A program made the position numbers and the translations under genes. This document shows, in pieces, positions 50,500 to 62,020 of a DNA stretch of 64,000 bases. Position 1 is the stretch's first letter. Each line of letters starts with the position of its first letter. Source of the DNA: Lachnospiraceae bacterium (GTDB lineage Bacteria > Bacillota > Clostridia > Lachnospirales > Lachnospiraceae); NCBI GenBank assembly GCA_021628825.1, contig JAJXRY010000001.1, positions 62,001 through 126,000 of the forward strand, written 5' to 3'. The notes under the pieces were generated by a model. That model was not told the origin of the DNA. It worked only from the letters and a program-made list of their open reading frames with translations, and searched no databases.

Positions 50500-51378
50500 A
50501 TGGAATTGGTAAGCAATTACATGTGTGACGATACACTGCGTCATGCTTTAAATGAATTAACCAGAAAAACATTTGGCTTTGATTTTGAAAGCTGGGTCAC
50601 AGGAGGATATTTTGAAGGAGATTATATTCCATATTCATTTATCGAGGATGGAAAAATAGTTTCCAATGTATCCGTAAATAGGATGACTTTTCTTCAGAAT
50701 GGTGTAGAGAGGAATTACATTCAGCTTGGAACGGTTATGACGGATGCGGCATACCGTAAGCAGGGACTTGCAAGAAAACTGCTGGAACATGTGGTAAATC
50801 AGTACAAGGATAGCTGTGATGGATTTTATCTGTTTGCCAATCTTGGTGCGGTGGATTTTTATGACAGATGTGGATTCTCAAAGATCAATGAGTACGGCTA
50901 TTCTGTAAAAGAAGAGTTCTGCAGCAGCGGATCAGAAGGAGAGCGGTTCCTTCCGGTAAATCCGGCGGATGTGCAGATGAAGCAAAAATACATGGATATG
51001 GTTCGCCACAGTGCGGTAAATTCATCTATGGAACAGTTAAATAAAGTTGGTTTGCAGATGTTTTATACGGCGGATATGGAAAACGTATCTTATGCAAAGG
51101 ATATAGACTGTTTCATTGTTACGGAGCAGGAGGGAGACACCTTGTTTTTGCAGAGTATTGTCTGCGCAAATCAAGTGACGCTCTCAGATGTGTTGCAGCG
51201 CATGGGAGGGGAATTCCATAAATGCCGGCTTGGATTTACCCCTGTTCAGAATGACAGGTATATGTGCATTGCAGAATGTTATAATGGAAGTGATGACTAT
51301 CGGTTGTTTTATCTTGGACAGGAGCTAGAAAGCATAGAACAGGATAAGCTTTATTTCCCGGAACTTTCTCATGCATAA
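50500..51378 (+). CDS. GNAT family N-acetyltransferase (Eis-like)
   Basis: 292 residues, intact. N-terminal GNAT domain: GFDFESWVTGGYFEGDYIPYSFIEDGKIVSNVSVNRM, LGTVMTDAAYRKQGLARKLLEHVV (acetyl-CoA loop) and FANLGAVDFYDRCGFSK. The C-terminal ~130 residues form a second domain of the type found in Eis/two-domain GNATs. RBS GGAGAAATAG. The substrate is unknown. Confidence 0.85.
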   Translation: MELVSNYMCDDTLRHALNELTRKTFGFDFESWVTGGYFEGDYIPYSFIEDGKIVSNVSVNRMTFLQNGVERNYIQLGTVMTDAAYRKQGLARKLLEHVVNQYKDSCDGFYLFANLGAVDFYDRCGFSKINEYGYSVKEEFCSSGSEGERFLPVNPADVQMKQKYMDMVRHSAVNSSMEQLNKVGLQMFYTADMENVSYAKDIDCFIVTEQEGDTLFLQSIVCANQVTLSDVLQRMGGEFHKCRLGFTPVQNDRYMCIAECYNGSDDYRLFYLGQELESIEQDKLYFPELSHA

Positions 51379-51587
51379 GCCTCACGGATAATGTATTCTG
51401 ATGTATGAAGCGGAGTCCTTTGGCAAAAATGCACAAATTATCCCGCATAGATGTCATTTGCGGTAGCTTATGTCGGAACAATCAGAGCAAAATAGCAACA
51501 TAATTAATGCAAAATATAGCTGTTTGAGATCAATATAGTTTTTATCTAATAACGAAAAAAAGCGAAAAATAAATATATGAAATCAGA

Positions 51588-51637
51588 AAAAAAGTGTTTG
51601 AAAAACAAAGGAAATTTTTTTCGGGCACTTTTTTTAT
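51588..51637 (+). terminator. Terminator-like hairpin in gene-free stretch
   Basis: AAAAAAAGTG pairs with CACTTTTTTT around a 28-nt AT-rich loop. It lies in the 51379-51792 stretch, which shows no gene. It may end GNAT transcription. Confidence 0.45.
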
Positions 51638-51792
51638 TTGTGACATCATTGCCATAATGTTGTTTAAATGTTACAAATATGCGAAATACAGTACAAAAAT
51701 TTCATAAAAATCATTGACTCTCTGAGGGGAAAAACCGATATAATGTAAATAGCGATTTTATATTTACTAATTCTCTGGTTGGAGGGTGTATT

Positions 51793-52101
51793 ATGGAGGA
51801 AAGAAGGGGAATTAATCGTGTGGATTATCGCGTAAAGAGTGTGATAGTTACATGCGATACATTTGAGAAGTTTTATGTTGATGCAATTAATGTAAGTCCG
51901 CTTGGAATGGGATTGCTGGCACCGGCAGGTACACCGAATCTTGTTGGCAGACAGATTATCATTGTAGCGGATACGTTGATCATGAATGCGGATGTCCTGA
52001 GACAGGAAAAAATGGAAGATGGACAATTCCAGTTGGGAATTAAGGCACGGAAGTTTACACCGGCAGTCCTCAAATATCTGTTCGAGCACATCGCAGAATA
52101 A
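51793..52101 (+). CDS. PilZ-domain-like protein
   Basis: 102 residues, intact. RRGINRVDYRV at the start matches the RxxxR of PilZ, and AINVSPLGMGLLAPAG matches the (D/N)xSxxG element; the rest alternates beta strands. PilZ domains bind c-di-GMP, which would link this gene to the GGDEF protein at 1.4 kb. RBS GGAGG. It precedes the giant surface protein by 90 nt. Confidence 0.72.
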   Translation: MEERRGINRVDYRVKSVIVTCDTFEKFYVDAINVSPLGMGLLAPAGTPNLVGRQIIIVADTLIMNADVLRQEKMEDGQFQLGIKARKFTPAVLKYLFEHIAE

Positions 52102-52191
52102 ATAAAGTACTTACAAGGAATGACCTTAATATAATAAATATGTAACAGGTAACGTGAAAAAAAGGGAATTATTAATGGAAGGGAGATTTTT

Positions 52192-55100
52192 ATGAAAAAA
52201 ACAACACTTTAAAAAGCAATGGGAATAGCAATTGGAGCAGCGATGAGCGTAATGCTCGCTTCTAATATGGAGGTACACGCTGCCGAAGTGTATGATGCGG
52301 AAACCGGAATAATTGTTGAAAGCGTTGAATATGGAGCGAATGATCAGGAAGAAGCAGAAGAAGACAAAGCTCAGATGTTTGATTCTAATAATGACAATGG
52401 AAATGATAATGCCGTTGATCTGAACAGTTACGATGGAGGTGTTGCGTATAGCAACGGCGACTCTGATAGTGACACAGACAGCGATGGTGACGCAGATAGC
52501 GATACAGACAGTGACAGCGATGCAGATGCTGACACCGATACGGATACAGACAGCGACGCAGATGCCGATACAGATACAGATAGCGACAGCGATTCTGATA
52601 GTGACAGCGATGCAGATGCTGACACCGATACGGATACAGACAGCGACGCAGATGCCGATACAGATACAGATACAGACAGTGACAGCGACGCCGATACGGA
52701 TAGCGACTCTGATTCTGACAGTGACACAGATACAGACAGCGACTCTGACAGTGATGCAGATACAGATAGCGACAGTGATGCTGATAGCGATACAGACAGC
52801 GACTCTGATTCTGACAGTGACACAGATACAGACAGTGATTCTGACAGCGACACAGACCTTGAGACAAACAAGGGCAATGATAAGAGTTCGACCCCTGACA
52901 AACCTACGGGCAATGGGGATACAGGTTCATCTAAAACCGAGGAAGATCTTATCAACGATTTCCTGGATGATATATCAGTCGGCGAAGATTATGTTATCTA
53001 TGGAGAAGAACTGACAAGTAACAATGGTGGTGGAACAGGTCATATTGATGGCAATATTTTAGTAGACAATATTGATAATGCGTCAGAAGGTATTAAAACG
53101 GGTGAAATATCTAAATCGGGTGAAACATTAGATGATGGCAGACTTGCCAAAACACCTAAGTTTTCGATTGTTAAAGATGGAAACGGACAGGGTGGAACCT
53201 TTAATTGGATTGAAGGAAATGGTACAATTCTGATCGTAAAGGAAAATGGAAATGTAAAGGTAGAAAATATAAACGCGGGATGTCAGGTCGTAGGTGTTAA
53301 GGATGTCAATGATCCGGAAGAAATAGCAAATGCTATTGCTAAAGCATTAGAGCTTAACGATGAAGAGAAGGCTCAGCTTTTAAAGGATATTAAGAAACAG
53401 TTAAATGTGTCAGATAATCTTAAAAACATAGCAGAGAGCGGTCAGAAGCTTGCTGATGCGGATGATACATCAATTACAGGGCTTGAGGCATTAAAGGATG
53501 TTAAAGACAAAATTGCTGCTGGAGATATTAAAACAGGAGAGAGGGTTACCATTACGGTAGATGCGGCAGACCTTGTTAATGGTGAGTTTGCTAAAGATCT
53601 TTACGGATGGTGAAGGAAGCCTTTATAACCTTAACAAAGATAAAAAAATGTTAAGATAATTATAAATGTGTCGCATGGTGAGGCAGACATTACAATTACA
53701 TTTGACAATCCGATTAACAACACCGATTATGACAATCATCTTACAAAATATGTATGGAATTTTTGTGATTACTCCGGTAAAGTAGTTATTAATAAAGATA
53801 TGGGTGGTCTTGTTATTTGTGCTAATGGTGAGGTAGAGGTTAACAGTTCCTGTGACGTAAGAGTTATTGCCAAGACTATAACTAAAAATGGTCAGGAAAT
53901 GCATCAGATCGAAGGCGATGATGATACCGATACAGACACGGATACCGATACAGATACTGACACGGATACCGATACGGACACCGATACGGACACCGATACA
54001 GATACCGACACCGACACCGACACCGATACGGACACTGACACAGACACAGATACTGACACGGATACAGATACCGATACGGATACGGACACCGATACAGATA
54101 CGGACACCGACACAGATACCGACACAGATACTGACACAGACACGGACACGGATACCGATACAGACACTGACACGGATACTGACACAGATACGGATACCGA
54201 TACAGATACTGATACTGACACAGATACCGACACAGATACAGATACTGACACAGATACCGATACAGATACTGATACCGATACTGACACAGATACAGACACA
54301 GATACTGATACCGATACTGACACTGACACTGACACGGATACAGATACTGACACGGATACTGATACCGATACAGATACAGATACTGATACAGACACGGATA
54401 CCGACACAGATACTGATACAGATACTGACACGGATACCGACACTGACACAGACACCGATACGGATACCGACACCGATACGGACACTGACACAGACACAGA
54501 TACTGACACGGATACTGATACTGATACGGATACCGATACTGACACAGATACCGACACGGATACGGATACAGACACAGATACCGATACAGACACAGATACC
54601 GATACAGACACGGATACTGATACAGACACGGATACGGATACAGATACCGACACGGATACGGATACAGATACTGACACAGATACCGATACAGACACTGATA
54701 CAGACACGGATACTGACACGGATACTGACACAGACACAGATACTGACACGGATACCGATACAGATACCGATACTGACACAGATACCGATACAGATACTGA
54801 CACTGATACGGATACCGACACAGATACTGACACAGATACAGATACAGACACAGATACAGATACAGACACAGATACGGATACCGACACAGATACCGATACA
54901 GATACTGATACAGACACTGATACAGATACTGATACGGATACAGACACAGACACGGATACAGATACAGATACAGATACAGATACTGATACAGATACCGATA
55001 CTGATACAGACACAGATACCGATACCGATACTGACACAGACACGGATACAGACACAGATACGGATACTGACACCGACACAGACACAGACACTGACACGGA

Positions 55101-55860
55101 TACCGACACTGACACTGATACAGATACAGACACAGATACAGATACCGATACTGACACAGATACCGATACCGATACAGACACAGATACAGATACTGACACA
55201 GATACCGACACAGACACAGATACCGATACCGATACAGACACGGATACTGATACCGACACAGACACAGATACGGATACCGACACAGATACTGACACAGATA
55301 CTGACACCGATACAGACACGGATACCGACACAGACACAGATACAGATACTGATACTGATACAGACACTGACACAGATACCGATACAGACACAGATACCGA
55401 TACTGATACAGACACGGATACCGATACTGACACAGATACAGATACTGACACAGACACAGATACTGATACCGATACCGATACAGACACTGATACGGATACG
55501 GATACCGATACCGATACAGATACTGACACCGACACCGACACGGATACTGACACCGATACCGATACGGATACTGATACCGATACTGATACCGATACGGATA
55601 CGGACACTGACACCGATACCGATACCGACACCGATGATGACGATGGCGAGGTTCTGGGTGCAAGAAGAGGTGATGGACCGGCAGTTCTGGGAGCAAGAAG
55701 AGGTGTTGAAAAGGCGGTTCTTGGAAAGAGGCGTAGACCTGAGACCGGTGATGGCATGGCGTTAGCAGGTTGGCTTTTTGGTTTGGTTTCATCACTGGGT
55801 GCGGCTGGCGCATCAGGTAAAGCTTTAAAGAAATCCCGTAAAAAGGAAGAAACTGAGTAA
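52192..55860 (+). CDS. Giant cell-surface protein with Asp-Ser and Asp-Thr repeat stalks
   Basis: About 1,215 residues. Signal peptide: basic start, hydrophobic AMGIAIGAAMSVMLAS and cleavage after EVHA. Then a D(S/A/T) dipeptide stalk (52453-52858), a globular region of ~350 residues including acidic helices, a second stalk of 285 uninterrupted DT pairs (53923-55632), three VLGARR/VLGKRR repeats and a sortase-like tail: RRPETGDGM, hydrophobic AGWLFGLVSSLGAAGASG, then KKSRKK. TAA at codon 7 and breaks near 53600 and 53648 (A7) split the frame. Layout recalls staphylococcal Sdr/Clf adhesins, though no ligand domain is recognised. Confidence 0.78.
52453..52858 (+). repeat. Asp-Ser/Asp-Ala/Asp-Thr stalk repeat
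   Basis: ~135 codons in which every second residue is Asp, alternating with Ser, Ala or Thr. A ~90-bp unit encoding SDADADTDTDTDSDADADTD recurs nearly exactly at ~52515 and ~52605, showing recent tandem duplication. Confidence 0.9.
53923..55632 (+). repeat. (GAY ACN)285 tract encoding poly(Asp-Thr)
   Basis: 1,710 bp in which every codon pair is Asp-Thr with no substitution. Asp uses both GAT and GAC and Thr uses all four codons in an irregular order, so the DNA is less uniform than the protein. Several frames on both strands are open across it. Confidence 0.95.
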
Positions 55861-55883
55861 TAGAATTATTTCATTAAAACCTG

Positions 55884-55915
55884 CCGGCAAAGGTAAATAA
55901 CCTTTGCCGGTTTCC
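55884..55915 (+). terminator. Terminator after surface protein gene
   Basis: CCGGCAAAGG-TAAATAA-CCTTTGCCGG, perfect 10-bp stem, followed by TTTCCTT. Confidence 0.75.
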
Positions 55916-55949
55916 TTATAAAAATATATTGATTAATGGGGGATACCAT

Positions 55950-57716
55950 ATGAAAACAATACCCAGAACAAAAACATAGCAATAAATATAATCAGGAGAA
56001 AAACCGGTTGGTTTCCAAGGCTTTATTTGAAAAGAAGCTGGATGCAATGAAAGGTTATGTTGAGGAATACTTAAAAAGCAATCCGATTGATATTAAGTGT
56101 AAGGATATTCAGGATGAGGTTAAGTATACGGTGTTTGTTTCCATCTCCGATGGGAAGAAAAGAGCCAGGGTATGTCATGCATCGGCTGCGGATTTTGAAT
56201 CTTCCTTTATGCAGGTAAGGGAAAAGATAAGGACTGTTATTGATAAATACAGTCTTACACCGGTGTGGATCAAAATTGATGTTGTAGATTTTGTTCAAAA
56301 AGTTCCGTTTGCGAATTTAAAGAAAATTTTTTTGTCGGTAAAATATAAGGATTTTTTCAGAATGGGATTCGCACTGGATCCATGGATGGATATTGCTTTT
56401 TTTGGAAGCAGAGGCTAACTCATATGGACTTTATGATTATTCGGTTATCCCTATGAAGGCATCGAAGCCCGGTCATGAGAATGTTCCCTGTATTAACATA
56501 GAGCAGGTGGAAAAGTACTTAGGATGGAATGGAAGACATTGTTCTCCCATTATCATGCCATTTGTTTATTTCTTTAACTGCAAAAGCTTTTTTATGGATA
56601 CGGATAAGGAAATATATATGCTTTATAATGCGGGAATGCATTGTGGAAGAAGAACAATCGGGGAGCTTACGCCTGAGTTTGTAAAGGATATTCTCACTAC
56701 CTCTTCCCAGTATTTAACAAGGCAGATGTTACCGTCAGATAAATTTATATATGGTTATTTTCCACGATTTAATGCGGTAATGACTTCTTATAATATATTG
56801 AGACATACCGGAACGGTATGGTCTATGATGTGTGCATATGAGGTCACAAGGGATAATTCTTTACTGGAAACGATAAATAAAGCAATCGATTATCTTCTTA
56901 CACAAATGAGCTATAAGGATAATGAGACTGCATTTGTCATTGAAGCAAGAAGCAGGGAAATTAAACTGGGGGGAAATGGAATTGCTATTATTGCGCTGAC
57001 GAAGCATATGGAAGTATTTGGGGATCGTGACTTTACGGATATGATTACGCTTCTGGCAAATGGAATTTTATATTTGCAGGATAAAGAAACCGGAAAAATG
57101 ACTCATGTTTTAAATGCAGCCAATTTTGAGGTAAAGGAAGCATTCCGTACCGTATACTACGACGGAGAGTCAGCATATGCTCTCATAAAGGCCTATGATA
57201 TTACCGGTGATCATGCGTATCTTGATGCTGCGAGGCGGAGTATCGATTATTTTATAAAAAAGAATTACGTAGTACACAGAGATCATTGGCTGGCTTATGC
57301 GATGAATGAGTTTACTAAGTTTGTACAGGAAGAAAAAGTATTATACATTTGCACTCAGAAATGCATGGGAGAATCGTGAGAGGATAAAGAAGCAGCAAAC
57401 CTCATATCATACTTATCTGGAATTATTGATGGAAACCTATGACATTTATCTCAGAATAAAGGAGCAGAACATTTCCGTCGATTATATGAATCAGATTGAT
57501 GAGGATGAATTTGTTGAGATTATCAAGTACAGGGCATTTCATATGCTGGATGGATATTTTTATCCGGAATATGCGATGTATATGGAAAGACCGGATAAGA
57601 TTCTTGGTTCGTTCTTTGTACGTCACGATGATTTCAGGGCGAGAATTGATGACAACCAGCACTTTATTGATGGTTATGCCAAGTATTATAAGTTAATTTT
57701 GCATAATGGAGAATGA
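55950..57716 (+). CDS. Predicted (alpha/alpha)6-barrel protein, glycan-related
   Basis: ~586 residues after repair of AAAA near 55953, T7 near 56398 and AAAAA near 57333. The first ~150 residues form an alpha/beta domain (KYTVFVSISDGKKRARVCHAS, WIKIDVVDFV). From ~200 on, paired helices recur with helix-capping motifs, e.g. FPRFNAVMTSYNILRHTG, GGNGIAIIALTKHMEVFG, YYDGESAYALIKAYDITGD and a last FFVRHDDFRARIDDNQHFIDGYAKYYKLI. This is the pattern of six-hairpin glycosidases, epimerases and lyases. No catalytic set can be named. The stop overlaps the CapA gene's ATG, so the two act together. Confidence 0.65.
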
Positions 57717-60700
57717 CTGTTATATGTGGAAAAATGAAGAACAATGATTTGGAAGCTCATATTGGAATTCCGGATGGCTTTAAGGTAAAAGGGGGAGATG
57801 GCAGAGCTATTTCTTCCTGGAATGAAGTGAAAAAAATGCAGACGGTTATATTCTGTCTTATTACAGAGCCGGTGAACCGGAGCTGTGCATTAAAAACCAG
57901 GTATTCACAAAAAAATCGGAGAAAACCATTCTGGGGTTTCAAAACGGGGTGGAATATCTTGCGGATGTGTGTGCATATCAATTTTGTGACGGCGTGGAAA
58001 TCAGAGGGGAGAAATCAGACAAAATTCCATTTGTGCCTGTTTCAATGAAGCTAAAGGCTCAGAATGTCATTTGCCTATCTGAAAATGAATCGAAAAAAAT
58101 AGAAGTAGAATATAAAAAAATACCATTCCTTCCGTTCGTTTTCAGTCGGTGGATGAAGATGTTGCTATTGTGGATGAATATGGGATGGTAACCGCCAGGA
58201 ATAAGGGTATGACGGAGGTCATCAGCAAAATGGAGAATGGAGAATGTACAAAAAAACCCGGATCGTGTGCGGCCGTGACTTATCGAGAAATCAGAAATCA
58301 GATGCCGTGATCATGCTGATGGGAGATCTGATGTGTGCGGTAAATCATCAGCGTATGGTCAGAAATAAGGAATTTGATTTTACAGGCTCGTTTGACGATA
58401 TCAGCACGATTATTCAAAAGGGAGATTTGGCAATTGGTGTACTGGAAACCATGTGTGCTGACCATTCTCCGTATGAATGTGAAGAACTGAGAACCTCATC
58501 CGGAAGTCCTAATTGTAATTCACCTTCAACCTTTATCGGAGCTATAAAGGATGCGGGCTTTGATGCCTTGGTTACAGCAAATAACCATAACTGCGATACG
58601 GGGACTGGAGGATTGAAAAAGTACAGTCTCGTTGATCAGAAACAATGGTATGCAAAACATAGGAACACTTAATGATAATCCGGTTTATTTTTCCGTTAAG
58701 GGGATAAAAATTGCCGTGATTGCTTTATGTATGATTAATAACGGACACGAAGCTGAGATGAATTTGTGGACGGAGGAGCTTGGCCGGTACAAAACAGAAT
58801 TGTTTAAACAGTATGTTGATGAGGCAAGAAAAAATCATGCGGAATTCATTATTGCATATCAGCATTGGGGAAAGATGAATTCCTTTGAGGTAAAACCGTC
58901 TCAAAGAAAAACGGCAGGAGAATTGGCAGAAGCAGGAGCTGATCTGATTGTTGCATCACATCCTCATGTGATGCAGAATTATGAAATACTTACAACCTCC
59001 GATGGAAGAACGGTACCATGTGCTTATTCATTGGGAAATTTTCTTACATCAATGAACGAATTCAGTGAAAACAGACTCAGTGCCGTTATGTGCTGTAAAC
59101 TGCATAAGAGTCCGAAGGGTAAAGTGTCGTCTGCAATATCATTTATTCCGACAATAAGCAGAGACGATGCTTCCAGTGGTATAAAGATCGGGATTGCCGG
59201 TGGAAAGGAAAGGGAAAGAATTGCAGAGCTCCTGTCAGAGAATGCCCGGATTATGTCCTCAGTGCCGGAGCCTGACGTGATGCTGCAGGGCTCTGTTGTG
59301 TTGAAAAAAATATTTTCTTATTTGCCGGAGTGCCGGGTCAATCAGGATGCGTGTATTATTTCACAGTTATCCATACTGAACGGCGAAAAACAGGAGCTGA
59401 AGGAACGGTGTGCAGAGCGGGTAAGGATAGATATAGAAAAAAAGACTTTGAACAGAGTCTTTTTGAGAAAAACTGGGCAGAATATGTGATAGTTGATTTT
59501 TATGCTGCCGCGGCGATTTCTCTTTATAAATTGGATGATCATTATTACACAGCCTCCGATGCTTTTTGGTTTTATCTGATTTTTACAAAAGAAATAAAGA
59601 GAAGTTTGAGAAGCATACCCCTCCGTTTAGTGAAAGCTTCTGGAAAGAACAGATTAAGAAATATGCCGGACTTTTTACTGAAATATTATCCTAAAGAAAA
59701 AGATTGTATTAGTCCGTCTGAGCTTTTTTCTGAGACACTGGCAGTAAAGGGAGAGGTGAGAAACGGTAAAAAAACCGGAGTGCCTTAAATGCCCGGATCG
59801 GGGAGCTGGAGAGCTATTTTATTTCAATTGTGAATCCGGTTGTGATTGATATAGCAGGGCATTATTTTGGAGATGCGCAGTCCACCTCACCGTCTGCGTT
59901 TGAGGAATATTTTTTTACCTGGATGCTGCCCATAAGCTGAGAGATATTTTTTTGACAACAAGAGTCACCAATTTTATTATTCTGAAGAGAATCCGGAATT
60001 CAGAATGAATAGAATATTGAAGTATTATGATAATCTGATGGCACGCGGTTATCAAAACAGAATGCTTAATCAGGAGCAATTGGCAGATAAAATCATCATG
60101 TATTCGTCTAAGGAATTTATCCGGTCACATTACCATGGAATAATGGAGCTGATGAGACATCATGTGGCAGGTCTTGAAGAAGCAGTACTTTATCTGGAAG
60201 AAAATGAATTAAATAACGAACTACTGAGTGCAGCCAAAGCAATTCAGATGATCGTAGAGAAGGATCTTTCCGGGGCTTATGAAGGTTATCGGATATTATT
60301 CATGTGGAAAATGCAGATTCTGAAGGAAATGGCATTACAGCTTTCGGAAATGGTCGGCTTCAGTGTCTGTGAGGACGAGTGTGAAATTCTCTTTCTGATA
60401 AAAAATAATGGGAAAGCTCTGGAGCAATATTTATCCGCTAACCACAAAATAAAGGTGGATATCTGGGGAAGCTGTATTTCCAGGGAGATAATGAATCGAA
60501 ATAAGCGAGATATAGTGGTGAATAAATATATCTTCAAGCAGCCGCATTTACTTGCCTTTGAAGCACCGGTTCCATGTGATGTTCCGAAGGATAACAGTTT
60601 ATTTGAGAACAATTCCTGGCGAAGAAGGACCATTGAAGAGGCATTCCGGCATTCGGGAATAGAGATCCTGAAAGCATCCTCGGCTGACTGGGTCGTGATA

Positions 60701-61260
60701 GATTTTTTTATGATTTGATCTGCAATGCCGTAATGTTCAGGGGACAGCTGTGGGAAATAGATGATTTTGTTCAAAGAACCGGATTTTATAAGCAGGTATC
60801 GGGAGAATGCAGTCCGAATACATATTTCTTTGAAAACTATGACATGGAATATGCCAGTGGGCAGATGGCAAGGTTTGCCCGGTTTCTGCTTGAAAAATAT
60901 GGAGAAAACATAATTCTTATAAAGACAGACCTGAAGGATACCTATATTGATCTGGATGACAGGCTGCAGAAATTGAACAACGGAAGCAGAGATCTGGAAA
61001 AGAGAAAGCAGGCAATTTTACAATATGAAAAGATGTTTGAGGATTTGACGAAATGCTATGTGATCGATATTTCAAAGCATTATTTTGCGTCAGATAGATT
61101 TCCGCTTGGCGGTGCTCATATTGTTCATTATGAAGATGAGTCCTATAATCAGTCATGCTCCATATTAATGCAGATTTTTTCGGGATCCGGGCGTAAACAT
61201 TATGATGAGGCGGATGAAAGGTACCTGTTTATGAGAGACCAGAGGCTGAAGCGTGGTTAG
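57713..61260 (+). CDS. Fn3 - Big - CapA - tandem DUF6270 protein
   Basis: ~1,175 residues once about eight homopolymer shifts are repaired (e.g. A7 at 57831, 58117 and 58249; AAA 58628; A7 59440; T7 59909; T7 60703). Order: fibronectin-III-like (57770-58010; SSWNEVKNADGYILSYY), Big-2-like (58050-58245), CapA-type metallophosphoesterase (58310-59130; MGDLMC, TANNHNCDTG, AYQHWGKM, ASHPHVMQNYE, YSLGNF), DUF6270 copy 1 (59274-59935), a helical linker and DUF6270 copy 2 (60450-61200; IWGSCISRE, VVIDFYDL, GGAHIVHYEDESYN). No signal peptide. Overlaps the barrel gene (ATGA). Role likely in a surface polymer; reaction unknown. Confidence 0.75.
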
Positions 61261-61282
61261 TATATAGAAGGAGAATTGAGCA

Positions 61283-61952
61283 ATGGATAAAAGATGGATC
61301 ATATTGCGGCTGATGATACTTATTATCGTCCAGATTGCAGGATGTACGGGCAGGGAGACGGAAAATCCGTTGGATCCGGGGATGTCTGCCGGACAGGAGA
61401 TCTCTAAAGCTGAATCGACAGGTACCATTGAGTTTTCTTCCTGGTCAGAAGAAGAGGCTGAGGAGCAGCCGGAATTCAAGCCTGCTGATCTGGCCTGCAA
61501 AATTCCGGATGGCTTTGAGGAACAGAGCGATGAAGCTGGACTTTATCTGCATAAATCCTTTCCGGAGGATATTTCCAGTATCAGCTACATCATTACGCAG
61601 ACGGATGATACCGTGATGAAGATGACCAGGGAAGATTACAGGGAGGCTTATGCCAAAGAGCTCTATGATGTATATGGGGATGAAGTGAATATCATCATTC
61701 ATTCCTTTGAGCATGTTAAGGTTGATCAGAGAAATGCCATAAGAATAACATTGGAATATGAGCTTAAGGGAGTGATCTATGAGCAGCTCAACTTTATGAT
61801 CTTTAATGGGGATGAGGATCATATCATGTCTTATACGCAGGAGGCAGGCGGTAAAATGGATGGAGGAGTTTGAAAAAAATGTGCCGGCACACTCCATTTT
61901 GTGGACAGGGAATAACCGGTTGACAGATGATTGCGGGTGTGTGATACTTTGA
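61283..61952 (+). CDS. Lipoprotein, unknown
   Basis: Signal peptide with lipobox: LRLMILIIVQIAGC, Cys ~20. The mature protein starts with an acidic linker, then a ~130-residue domain (FKPADLACKIPDGFEEQSDEAGLYLHKSFPEDISSISYII, VNIIIHSFEHVKVDQRNAIRI, YEQLNFMIFNGDEDHIMSYTQ). AAAA near 61854 should be AAA, extending the end to GGKWMEEFEKNVPAHSILW... This resembles PsbP-like/DUF1795-type lipoproteins by layout. It follows the CapA gene by 22 nt and may be part of the same surface module. Confidence 0.7.
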
Positions 61953-62020
61953 AATAAAACAGACATAAGAGGAAATACTACCAAAGAAAAGGGTCTGTGC
62001 AAAGAAAGGATATCAAAAAA

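Noticed and set aside
31990..51400. A complete prophage or conjugative element
   Set aside because: No integrase, capsid, terminase, relaxase or type IV secretion genes are present; only regulators and small element-type genes remain.
53882..55813. Long open frames on both strands over the DT tract
   Set aside because: They are shadows of the GAY-ACN repeat, which contains no stop in several frames. Only the frame joined to the signal peptide and sorting signal makes a sensible protein.
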